Shown piece after piece: positions 26,640-37,577 of a stretch of 64,000 nucleotides of DNA. The notes beneath the pieces are model-generated. The model ran no database searches, had not been told where the DNA came from, and saw nothing but the letters and a program-made list of their open reading frames with translations. The translations under genes were made by a program, and so were the position numbers. Source of the DNA: Liolophura sinensis (taxonomy: Eukaryota; Mollusca; Polyplacophora; Chitonida; Chitonidae); assembly GCF_032854445.1 (NCBI RefSeq), contig NC_088303.1, positions 35,631,265-35,695,264 on the forward strand, written 5' to 3'. Positions within the stretch are counted from its first letter, which is position 1. Every line of letters begins with the position of its first letter.

Positions 26640-27489
26640 GGAATGTTTTCTTTTGGCATCATTACAATCTTGCATGCGCTAAATGGAAACTATTGCTTTC
26701 CGAGACGAGTGGATCTAGGCCTTGATTTCTTTGAATGATTAGATTTGTGAAACAGTCAGGAAAATATCAAACGGTTGTCGGCATATATAAAGGACATGGT
26801 GTTAGACCGTAATGTATCGCACACCTGAGAGAGAACTGAAGGGCCGTGATGCAAATCTTGGCTGTCTAGAGGGTCCTTCGCTGTCGAATCCCTTGTAATA
26901 AATTTTCCGAGGGGATCCCGATAACACTGATGTATATTGTGCAGGATTTGGGTAATCGGGCTAGGTCTCTTTGAGATGCCTTAAGGGGCCTGTTTATCAG
27001 TGAGATTAACTTGATGCTAAACACTGTTGAAACTGGTATTTAGTTTCTACTGACCGTTCAAGTAACAGATAACGACACCCTTAGGCTTCTCACTGCGGAC
27101 AGTAAGCGTGTGTTGTTCTCGTCTCGCCCCAAGCGAGATTTCTAAAGGACGTTAAGTCTCCATCGATGCGAAGAAATAGATGTATTGGATACGCATCCCA
27201 GTTTCCAATCGGATAAAGCGTAAAGTATACGTAAATCAGGAGACGTCAGCTGTGGTAGATGAGGATAAAGCCTCTCTGCGGCTGATCATAGTGTCCTTTG
27301 CTATTGGTGCATAACCACTGTACAGATCTGTTTGGCTTTTATGTACATTTGACTGTTAACGTCATCTTGTTTCCCACAATACCATAAATATTTTCTCAAA
27401 AGGAAAATGCTTCAATTTAACAGACGTTTCTATTACTCCAGTATATTTCTACCTTTCCTTAGTGCATTGTCCCTTTTAATTTTTTTTGT
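26640..27489. other. non-coding stretch, nothing recognised
   Basis: No open frame above 60 codons and no repeats are seen. Confidence 0.5.
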
Positions 27490-27565
27490 ACTCTAAGGAT
27501 CCTTCGTCGCCATTTGACTGAAAAATTGTTAAGCACGACGTCAAACACTAAGTGCTCACTCACCT
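27490..27565 (+). mobile_element. SINE family 2, 3' tail fragment
   Basis: CTCTAAGGATCCTTCGTCGC, GACTGAAAAATTGTTAAGCA and a short CTCACTCAC end match the last 75 bases of the copy at 31004. The head and body are absent, as expected for 5' truncation during retroposition. Confidence 0.85.
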
Positions 27566-28990
27566 TTTATTCTTTTTATTTATGAGTTCATTTTCATTTA
27601 CATATGTTTAGACAGTCAATATATTTATTTTATAGACCGCCAGTGTGGAGGTAAACAGGCTTACCATGCTGGCATACAAAAAACTTCACTGAGTTTTATT
27701 ACATTTTCATGACACAGTTGGGATAAGGCCAGACGATGGTAACATAACAGCTGGTGTAATAACAGTTTAATCAAATGGGGAAAGGGAGTGTATCACTGTA
27801 CATCTGATAAAACAGACAATCGGTTCAAGGCAAAAAAAGCATTTTAAAAGAAACTCACCATATGTTTCTATAGTTTTATATTTATGTCATTAATAGGCTC
27901 AGACATACCCACACTTTCAAGACGTAAGTAAAATGTATAATAAGCTTCAAGCATATTCAAACACTGAATGACAATGTAGTGTTAAAACACTACTTACATA
28001 TGCAATACTAATGTGAGATATGAATGTTTGAACGCAATTATACATTTAAGACTTATGTCAAATAAGGGACATATTTAGCTTATGTGAAACGGGGTATACG
28101 TAAGCATACTCCGATATCAAATAGGGCTACCTGTGTCAAAGCAGTCAAATTGATATGAAACATGACCATAAGTTGAATACTCATGTTGAATGGGGCATAT
28201 GAAAAAGATCTCGCTTATCGTGAAGAAATAATAACCTATTGAGATGCTCGTTCATTCGTCCAAGAGGAATCCAGTACTTGAAGAGAGGCCGGAAGTAAAG
28301 TACTAAGGTGTAAGGCGGCCGTCCTTTGTCAGCTACAGTTTGGGGACACCCTGGTAATATCAGACCTGTCCTCCCTGACGACAGGACAGCTGCCGAAGAC
28401 AGGCACATCCTGGATGGTAAATGGAAATCCCCTATTCTCTGAACACTGACCAGTGATTATTGTCTTTGTCGTTGGGGTGTGTATCCGCAGATTAGCTGCT
28501 AAACTCGTTCTTCGCCAGCCTTGTCTTCTCAGGCACAACGGGTTTTATCCGTTACCGGCATTAACAACCTATGGGATTAATTGGGCCAAAGAAAAGTGCA
28601 CTCCGCGGGTAGCAATGCTAATTAAAATGTCACCCCACTTTGGCTAGACTCGAGATCTATTAACACGGTGTAAACATAGAAATATTAAGTCCCTCTCATC
28701 TGAAGAGCATACTGCGCGAAAATGCGAAACACGATTGGGAACACTTCATCTCAGCATTTATCTCTCTTGGGTGTAAAAATAAATCATTCAGTTAACATCG
28801 AAATTGAGTGAAACAAAACGACAATTTTTAAATCTGCGGTTGTGTTAATTTCACTTGTTTGTTTCCACCAAATGTTTCTATGTCCATGGAATAGATTTTT
28901 CTACATTTAACTCTACCATATTTTGCATCAGCGGTTGAGATCACTTCCGGAAAGTTCCTATCCACCAGTCAACTCCTGACTACTTTTTCT
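27566..28990. other. non-coding stretch, no gene recognised
   Basis: Only short overlapping open frames are present (28181-28647). No domain, repeat or element is identified. Confidence 0.45.
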
Positions 28991-29204
28991 CACCAATGAA
29001 CCCGAGACCACGTTCTTCAACTAATGAACCAGTCACCATTTTTTTTCACCAATGAACCAGGGATCACTTTTGCCACAAATGAACCTGTGACCACTATTTC
29101 ACACACGTTGCCACTTTTTTTCACCAATGAACCTGTGCCCACCTTTTCCCACCAATGAACCCGTGATCACTTTTTTCCACCAATGAACTCATGATCTAAC
29201 AATT
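28991..29204. repeat. 28-bp minisatellite, about seven copies
   Basis: CACCAATGAACC or a variant starts at 28991, about 29019, 29047, 29074, 29122, 29150 and 29178, mostly 28 bases apart. GTGATCAC and a TTTTTTC run complete the unit. One unit near 29100 is badly decayed. The core resembles that of the 28-bp array at 49946. Confidence 0.85.
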
Positions 29205-30066
29205 TAAACTTTCCCCAGCTACAGCTAAACCGTGACATCGATACTGACTCAACCAATCAAATGGACGTAGTAAAAGACGATTCTTACCAGGTATACTGAA
29301 CCAATTTGTACAGTCGCCTGTTGAGCTTGAAATCTCGACCCCTTTCTAACCTTCCTCCACTTCGGAAAACCTGGCGTCTGCTATGGTAGACTTTAGGTGA
29401 AAAGCCCAGACGTAGGTCTTAGAAAGCTATTCTCTAGCTTTTTAAAAGATTTTTTGTTTAAATGGATACTAAAAATTTACAAAACATTATTTTTCATTTT
29501 TGGCATGTTGCTCTAAACGCAAGACGCGTTTAAGAAAACATAACTTAAAATCACCTGCGAAAAAAACAAGCAGAAATAAGGGGGAAATGTGTGATTGTCT
29601 CCCTTGGGGGTATTCTCTGAATCACTTTCTGAATCATAGAAACAGAAACTGGGGAAAAGGGATATAAAAATTTTGAAATTACGTGTCAGAGAAAGTTGGC
29701 ATGTGTTTCTCAACGCGCTGCTTACACACAAATCTGCTCAACCCACGGACTTGTTCATGGTATAAATGTACATAAGGCTACTTATACTGAAAATGAAGAC
29801 ATTCTAAACTTTAAATTCCCGCGCAAATAATCAAATTAACAACACAGATAATAATTATTTCTAAAGTATAGGTTTGTGAATTTATATTACATATAAATTC
29901 ACATATTACCGCCATACCCCTTCTTGTATGGTAAGGCAATAACCACTTGTTAGATTAAAAAGCCTTAAAGTTTTTTTTTGCAACCACGTCTAAATCTAAG
30001 TGCCTGTCATTCTTCAAGTGAATTGATCCATGTTCAAAGATGGGATTTCAGTGTTTGATCCAACTG
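29205..30066. other. non-coding stretch, nothing recognised
   Basis: One minus-strand open frame of 72 codons (29513-29731) has no domain. No repeats are recognised. Confidence 0.45.
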
Positions 30067-30128
30067 AACGACTGACTGACTGACTGACTGACCTACCTAG
30101 CGACCGACCGACTGATAGACAGACAGAG
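30067..30128. repeat. (GACT)n microsatellite with degenerate GACC/GACA flank
   Basis: About six GACT units are followed by GACC, CGAC and AGAC variants. It is a simple tetranucleotide repeat with partial decay. Confidence 0.9.
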
Positions 30129-30215
30129 GAACTTAAAACGCTGCCTGTCACGGCTAAAAATAGCTCAATTTTGGTTTTGTGTTTTAGTAGACTGTACAAA
30201 ACACAAGATGTTTTT

Positions 30216-30269
30216 ATGGGGGGGTTTTGTTGTTGTTTTTTTTTTTTTTTGGCTATTTTTTTTTTTAGA
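30216..30269. repeat. G and T homopolymer-rich tract
   Basis: A run of seven G is followed by long T runs. Low complexity only. Confidence 0.8.
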
Positions 30270-30989
30270 ATTAAGCATAAAGCTGACTGAAAGTCTTGGC
30301 CAGTTCATTGGAAACAGGCAAAGTCCTTGGTGTTCACTTGTCAATATTGTCTGCATACATAGCTAATTTTAGGGCGAGTTTAAGCGCATAGTCGTTCATT
30401 ACCCGGCAGCTGATCAAACCATCAGCTGGCACGATCGATTTCCTGCTGTACAGGCGTTAAAATGTTGCTGTCCTGTTTCCCAAAACCGTTTAAACCCATA
30501 TAGTATGGTGAATTAAAAATCTGCAATCTCAAATGATTGTGTTTTCCTTCTTTCGTATGTAGCATGAAATGTAAATTGCCGGTGTGTGTTTAATCGGAGA
30601 CTCGAGGACGAGCTGCACACTAGAACACATCGTTTTCTTCAGTGACGTTGCAGAGCGTGTGTACTTCATATATGTTTTATGAGCACACATACACCGATAA
30701 TTGTGACGTAATAAAGGAAAGAACAAATGGTTCACTGTTTTGGACCGTCATGATGCAGACGGGACAGAGTTTCACGAGTTCCCCATTGGATACAGCATTC
30801 ATTTTTGAAATGGTTTCGGTTTGGTGTGACTTAGTTTATACACGGGAACTTCCATCTGGAGTTTAGAGGATTAACGAAAACCATTGAAAGACCACTTTTT
30901 ATATCAGTCTATCATGTCGAATCTTTTCTCACCATTAGTGAGGTAAAATCTAGTTGTACACTCTATAAAATGTAGTTTGATGGTCTTGC
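30270..30989. other. non-coding stretch, nothing recognised
   Basis: There are short open frames only (30529-30866) with no recognised domain or repeat. Confidence 0.45.
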
Positions 30990-31320
30990 TAAAGTGGATA
31001 GGACCGGCCCCGATAGCACACTTGGTAGAGCGCCCGCTTCGGGAGCGGTAGATCCAGGGTCAATCCTGGGTGTTCAGCATGAAAGGCATAGTGCATCGAC
31101 TGGTTGACTCGTATCAGTATAATGCCTCGGGCGAGGCGGCTTACTTGCCTTTGGTAAGGCGTCTCAATGAAGCAGCACTAGATAAAAGAGCGGTGGAAAT
31201 CCGTCCTGCAACAAGGAGGCACATTACATGCACTCTAAGGATTCCTTCGTCGTCATATGACTGAAAAATTGTTTAAAACGACGTTAGATCAAAAGCACTC
31301 ACTCACTAAACTGGGTAGGA
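30990..31320 (+). mobile_element. SINE family 2, full-length + strand copy with target-site duplications
   Basis: The element is about 31004-31306, between TAAAGTGGATAGGA (30990-31003) and TAAACTGGGTAGGA (31307-31320), a 14-base duplication with two mismatches. The head CCCCGATAGCACACTTGGTA and the B-box-like GGGTCAATCC show tRNA ancestry. The body and the TGACTGAAAAATTGTT tail match the minus-strand copy at 21788. The element ends in CACTCACTCAC. Confidence 0.92.
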
Positions 31321-32710
31321 TCGTTGTCGTTGATTTTCACAAAGCGTTTCTCCCATTGCAGCTGAAATGGCCCTCAGCAACCACAGTGTATACTCTAATG
31401 AAATATCTTATAGATTGACGGAAAGTTCAAACTTACTTCCTTTCCTACAAAGCTACTGTTTTCCCCATGAACGAACGCATCACCAAGCTTGTACGGACAT
31501 ACCGCTGAACACGGTCACAAAAATAACCCTCTCATCTGTATTACGGCTATAATGACAGGTCACTTGAATGGTTCGTAATTGCCTACCCAGATCGATCACA
31601 TTGAGACTTTAGTTCCTTTGACACTTCTCGATCGTCCGTGGGGTAAATAACAGACGTTTCGTATCTGGAGGTGGGAATGGTGGTAGGGTTGGTGGGTATG
31701 GATCGCCGAAGCTTTTCTGCTGGACACAGATGAGCTTCTTACATGTCTCGATATCCACTCCCGTATGACAAACCGTGTCATTGTACATAACTTGTTTTAA
31801 GCTTGGACACAGGTGTAAAACGCAAAATCCAATACGCACAAGTCTAGTCGTACATCACCCAAAGCAATATAAAATATCTGGCAATTGGGCAAATAATTAA
31901 ACACGCCAGGCAGACTGGAAACGAAAATTCGATACTTTAGCTTTCGGATAGTACTTTTGCAGGGAGTGGGTATTTCTTTATAGCCTCATTGCACTTAACT
32001 TCCAAACTGACGTAACACTTACAGTTAACTCCGTTCAAGATGCACACATAAAAGAGCAAAAAAAATTTGATTAGAAGAAAGTAATAATTGATTTGATGTT
32101 TACATCCTACATATGAAAGTTCATAAGATTTTAGGAATATTACTGCAATGAATGAACGCTTAAAGCCCGCTACAGACGAGAGCCAGATTCTAAGCTATTG
32201 ACTAGATGAAGCCGTTGAATCAATAAAAAAAAAGTTAAATGCAGACGACGGGCATTTGGCTTACAGATTGCCGGGAAGCAGGGCCCGTATTTATTGATCA
32301 ACTTAAGAATTAAGTCAGAAATAGCTTGTCCTTAAAAAACCAGAACAAGAACAAATTCAGATTGTGGTTAGTAAACTGTCCCGCAGTAAAGAATAAATGT
32401 ACAAATTTTAACTTTCTAGTGCGAAACATTTTGATTGTGTTTGAATATTTGACCTCGGTCTTCAGACGTTTGATAAATACGGACAAGGTCGTGTGACAAT
32501 CAGCTGACCGCTCACGTGGCTCGAATGATGCGGCAGAGTGAAATCTAGTCCTAATTTTATTGTGAAAACGGCAACGTGGTCGTTTATGAGCTTCTTCTCG
32601 ACAAAAATGAGTAAATCCGCTAATACGACATTAAACCTCAAGCACATATGCATACATGCACAAAAGAGATTTATGGCCTTGACCGAGTTTTAAGTTCAGT
32701 TTAAGGTCAC
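31321..32710. other. non-coding stretch, nothing recognised
   Basis: Short open frames on both strands lack recognisable domains. No array or element is seen. Confidence 0.45.
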
Positions 32711-33162
32711 TCGTGTGGTGTGGGGGTTCAGTTGACACCCTGAGTCAGGAGGTTTGCTATCTAACTGGTCAGGAGGTTTGCCAGATGGGATGCGGTGATT
32801 CCGACGACACCCGTAGTTTGGAGGTTTGTCAGGTAAGTGATGTGATGCAGTAGTTCAGACGACACACCAGGTCAGGAGGTTTGTCATGTAACTGAACTGG
32901 TGCGGTAACTCAGAGAACGCTGTTAGCCAGGAGGTTTGTCATGTAACTTACGAGGTGCGGTACTTCAGACGACGCCTTAAGTCAGGTAACAGGTGTGGTG
33001 CGCAGTTCAGAGAACGACCATAGTCAATAGGTTTGTCAGCTGACTGGCCTGGTATGGTAGTTCAGGGGACGCCCTTAGTCAGGAGATTTACCAGGTAACT
33101 GGCGTGGTGCGTAGTCCAGTGGACGCCCTTAGTCAGGAGGTTGACATGTAACTGCCCTAATT
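32711..33162. repeat. degenerate minisatellite, unit about 55 bp, about eight copies
   Basis: AGTCAGGAGGTTTGTCATGT with variants alternates with TGGTGCGGTAGTTCAGACGA and AACGCC/GACGCC. Units differ in length, and the first interval is only about 23 bases. The last clear copy ends with AGGTTGACATGTAACTGCCC. Confidence 0.82.
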
Positions 33163-36100
33163 GTGGCTATCGTCACATAAGTGAAAATCTTATGAGTACG
33201 GTGCTAAGACAATAAAATAAATTAACAGATACACCAATGGAGAACTAAGGTTGCTAATGATTGGCAACCTGAAATGGCGTGAACAGCTGCACATGCGTTA
33301 CTCAACAAGAAAAAATGGATCCGGTTGATGTCGTGTTACAAATAAATATATTCATTACTTCAGCTTCGACGTAACATTCCCGGTAGCCAAAATACGCGTA
33401 TTAATGAGTAAAAATTATGCAGAGACGCATGGTGTTGCCTGGCTGAATTTCACTGATAAACGAATGTACCAATTCAAGACTTTTTCCTAAATGTTAATAA
33501 CATCGTTTAAGTTGTTTTGCGTAAACTCTTTGGTTTCATGATTTTATTTGAATGTTTTATGGGCAAGTGTCCCACTGTGTATCAAGTAAAGCAGAACACT
33601 TAACTTAAAACTGCCAGGAATATGACTTAGGCAGTGGTTAGTTTGTTAAGACGGGATTTAAAAATAATTTAATTCTCTTTTCATTATCTAATCCTTTCAA
33701 ACTGTAAAGATGTGGGATGTGTTATCAGTTTTAAACCAACACAGCCCGTGTACAAAACTTTCTTTCACAATTCAATTTCATAATCTCGTTACGAACTAAA
33801 ACGAACAAATAAAACACACACACACACACTGAAAAGCCAAAGTAGTGGGATCCTCTCCATGGAAGCCAATTAAGTGAGGCACAAATGTTTTGTCGAATGA
33901 AAAACATAAAAATATGCTTTTATTAGTGCAGCTCATAATGATGCAAAACTTAAAAATCGTTAAAACTTATCTTGGGAAGTTTGAACAGGGCTGTACACCC
34001 AATTTAAAGCTACCACGTAACAATTTCGTTTACGTGCTGTCAGGTCTAAAAATTTCAATCGACTTCTTTTGAAGACGTCCGGAACTGCTGTGAGCTGACA
34101 GCCACTCATAATGGTGAAGTCGTATTTTACACATTATCTGCTGCTAGCTTCCTTTGCAGATTTGAATTATCTCATTATGCAGTAATATTGATTATAAAAC
34201 ATCTCTACTTTCATAGCTGTTGTTGTCATAGTTCCGTTGCAATTTCCTGACATTTATGATGAATAGAAGAATGCATTTGGACCATTGCACTATAATTCAC
34301 AAAAATTTATGTCATGCTAGAGGAAAACAGCTATTAGTGGAGTCATTGTCTGTAACTGATTGCTCTGAAAACAACCCAGCAGGGAGCACGAGAAAAAAAA
34401 CTTATTTATCAAGCCTTCCTAGATTATTTCCATGAAATAAACGGTGTTCATGTGATAATTTGTTCACACGTCACGAATGAATAGCTGTGTGGAAGTGCTT
34501 TTCGTCATGTTGAGAACATTAAAATGCACATAACTCACAGTGTGGTTCATTGTACATTGTAATCCGTTAAACCTGGATGGCACTTCGTTACACACACCTT
34601 TACTTCAAGACAATATATATCCTTGCAATTTCATTAGTTTGGCTTGTTTTTGTCCGAAGTGATAGTATTATTTAGCCGCAAGGAAATGAACGACATCGTA
34701 CCAGATATGATGGTAATCGGCGTAGAAGTTATTTAAGGAGAAGGTATGTAAATTGTCAGAGCTTGTTGCCGAGTTCAAAAAATATTTTTCATAAAAAAAG
34801 ATACACAATCAGTTTGTAGACTAATTGCCATATCCATTCTCACAATAAAAGGTTTTATTCGGGCTCCGGAATCCAAAGGCATGCGTGAAGTGATCGCAGT
34901 TCTTTGGAATACATTCCCATATTGATTTCGATTCCTGGATCAGTAGGTTTTGGTGAGTAGCTCTGTTTATTGTACCGCAGACAGCCAAGTGTCACAGTAG
35001 TCATCATTTCTGGTGATCGTGACTCCCCATGAGGGTGATAAGATCTAATGCCAAGCTCGTTAAAATATCACGATAACAACCGGATTATGAGAGTTCTGGT
35101 GGCGATTGTGCAGTCTTCCGTCCGCTGCGTAAAGTCTTTCACCAATACTTCGTACAGGTCTGTACGTCAATGGTAGGAAGGTTTGCCAGTAACTTTCCTG
35201 TGGGTGGTGAACCCATTATACTGTTGTTACCTCACCTAACCATGATACCCCAAGGAAGGGGTATAAAAATTTTTGTCTATTAGCTATTAAAAGAATACGT
35301 TACTCTTACAGTATCCTGTTCAATTGCGGTATTATTGAATATGTATCTGAAGAAATTATTTATGGAAAAGGAGAAATGCAAATCTGGTGACAAACACTGA
35401 AGACCACATCTCGTCCATCAATATGATGTAGATCTTCTAGTCATTATACTGAAAACAGTCAATTGTGACTGCAATGCACTAGTTCAGCTCTTAAACGTTG
35501 AGAAAAATATGTTAAGCGAAAACTAGAAGAGTAACGCGTAAGCCTGTAATTCTTACCGATTACAGGCCACCAGAGGCCGAATGAATGATAAGTCTGTACT
35601 TGTTTCTACACCGGGAGAAAATAATACACGTCTGTCTGACACACTGAGGACATCGATAACCTATATGATCTTATGAAGAAGAAACTGTGAGGAATTTGAT
35701 CCGGTCGTACAGGTCAACAACGTTAGCCTGTAGCGCGAGAGGCAGAAAGCTTTTTCTTATCGTGTATTCGTTAATATGAAGTATATTGCCTAAGGAGCCA
35801 GGGATCATAGCAGGTCTAAGAGTAGCTCTCAGAGAAGTAACGAAGGGGGTGTTTAACGCGACCCTCATAGGTGTCTCTGGTGGCACAGATGAAAGCCGAG
35901 AAAATGGTTTCTCGTCTGGAAGAATTACAGCGATTCGTGTAGTAGGTGAGAAGGGAGTCACATGTTAAAGTATCTCCTGACAGATGACTAATCGCTAACC
36001 TCGAGAGAATCAGCCATTTCCTGCTTCCTGCTTCAACTTCACAGCTTACTTTTTTGTCAGCTTTTGATTTCATGTTTTTATATGCAAAAATTGAATAGAA

Positions 36101-36379
36101 GGAACATAGCGGTAAAATTCATTGCGTAACATTATAAAGTGTTTCATTTATATTCATTGTTAAAAAAAGCATGGTTATTTCATCAACTGTTGGGCCAAAA
36201 CTTCGAAAGAATTCGTAATGCTCTAAATGACATGTTAACTAACTTCTGCTCGAGACTACTATTTGCTTTTGTACTTCAGTAAGCTGTATTAACACACTGT
36301 ACATGTATGTATACATGAACTTTTCAAAGATGTACAAACGATCAAATATAGGTTTAAATACTCATGATCACCAGCAGTG
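33163..36379. other. non-coding stretch with a short (AC)n microsatellite
   Basis: An (AC)n run of about nine units lies at 33813-33829. A minus-strand open frame of 96 codons (35671-35961) and a shorter overlapping + frame are in a slightly GC-richer patch but match nothing I know. Nothing else is recognised. Confidence 0.45.
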
Positions 36380-36541
36380 AAGCTCTATAAGCTCTATACT
36401 TGTATAAACTAGGATTCTGCTGGTTGACTATACGTGACTGAGTCTTGGTCCCTTTGCATTGTTTCCAAGTGCTTGTTCATTAAACGCTGTGACAAAACGT
36501 GGTGACAACACGCCATATTCAATAATTCTAGACCACTGATG
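36380..36541 (+). repeat. fragment of a dispersed repeat shared with 54930-55080
   Basis: The blocks AGGATTCT, GCATTGTTT, CATTAAACG and GACAAA occur in the same order and spacing as at about 54944-55035, with many differences between. It seems to be a broken copy of the same dispersed repeat whose ends are at 36944 and 54821. No coding potential is seen. Confidence 0.5.
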
Positions 36542-36830
36542 TCTAATAATTGAGGGCTTCCGTGGCTCAGTTTGGTTAGCGCGCTAGCGCAAACGTAATT
36601 ACCCAGAGGCCTCTCACCAATGCGATTGCTGTGAGTTCAAGTCCAGCTGATGCTGGCTTCCTCTCCGGTCGTAAGCGGGAAGGTCTTCCAGAAAGCTGCG
36701 GATGGTCATGGATTTCCTCAGGGCTCTGACCAGTTTCCTCTCACCATAATGCTGGTCGCGACAGTATAAGTGAAATATTCTGGAGCACGGCGTAAAACAC
36801 TATTCAAAAAATAAATAAATCTATTAATTG
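36542..36830 (+). mobile_element. SINE family 1, full-length copy with target-site duplications
   Basis: The element is 36553-36819, flanked by TCTAATAATTG (36542-36552) and TCTATTAATTG (36820-36830). The head GGGCTTCCGTGGCTCAGTTT carries the A box and GTGAGTTCAAGTCC the B box. The GGTCTTCCAGAAAGCTGCGG, CACCATAATGCTGGTCGCGA and GTGAAATATTCTGGAGCACG blocks follow in order, ending in AAAAAATAAATAAA. Moderate divergence from the 44333 and 62378 copies. Confidence 0.92.
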
Positions 36831-36914
36831 CACTTAAGTCCGCCGCATTTTTAACCTAAGTTTGTTTAAGGTACGGTGATAGCAGGTTAAATGATGCTGC
36901 TTTTTAAACATCTA

Positions 36915-37030
36915 CATAAACAATTAGAATAAAGCCTTAAATGAGGTAAATTGACAAGAGGCCAGATTTCACTGCTGCTTTTGACCATCTCACTCTAATC
37001 GCTGTTTTGTGCTTTTTGTCCTGTTGTCTT
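36915..37030 (+). repeat. end segment of a dispersed repeat (shared with 54821 and, inverted, 55445-55491)
   Basis: CCTTAAATGAGGTAAATTGA followed by CAAGAGGCCAGATTT matches the inverted end at 55445-55480 over some 35 bases and the direct copy at 54821-54847 over about 26. The next 60 bases match the 54848 copy only loosely. No open frame is attached. Confidence 0.6.
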
Positions 37031-37577
37031 ATATTCTGAGGATGACTTGTATGCCCTTCTGTTGTCAACCTTTCATCATTAGACCTTGGTCAGCTAGAAA
37101 TGTATGACATGAAAGCTGATCTTCAAGTGAAAGTCTCAATAAAACAATTTCAAATACAAACTGATCACACCGAAAATAATGCCTTTACCCTTTTCACGGG
37201 AAACTTGATCTAAAACGCAAATAAACTTCTATGAGGTATATACCAGTCCCCATTTAAACCTATTTGAAAATGAATCATTGTCGAACATCAATTCATTTCC
37301 TTTAATAATTTTTTTTAAATAAACCTGTCTAGTTGTTACTAAAACAAGTACCCCACCCAGCCCCCGCACGGCACGAGGCACTGTTTCGTCCAAGATGGTA
37401 AAACTAATCCAGCAGTTGATAATAACTGGTACACGTAAATACCGTACTACAAATATTCTTCAACTTTTATTGTCACCTATAATTTGTACATTGAGCGATA
37501 CGTTCAGAATTAGGAGAAAGCTGATTGGTTGCCATGCCATGTCGATGTAATGGTAACAATTAGTGGATATAAGTTAG
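37031..37577. other. non-coding stretch, nothing recognised
   Basis: No open frame, array or element is recognised. Confidence 0.5.

Noticed and set aside
35671-35961. 96-codon minus-strand frame in a GC-richer patch
   Set aside because: I considered it as an exon or a retroelement fragment. No motif of reverse transcriptase, integrase or any known family is visible.
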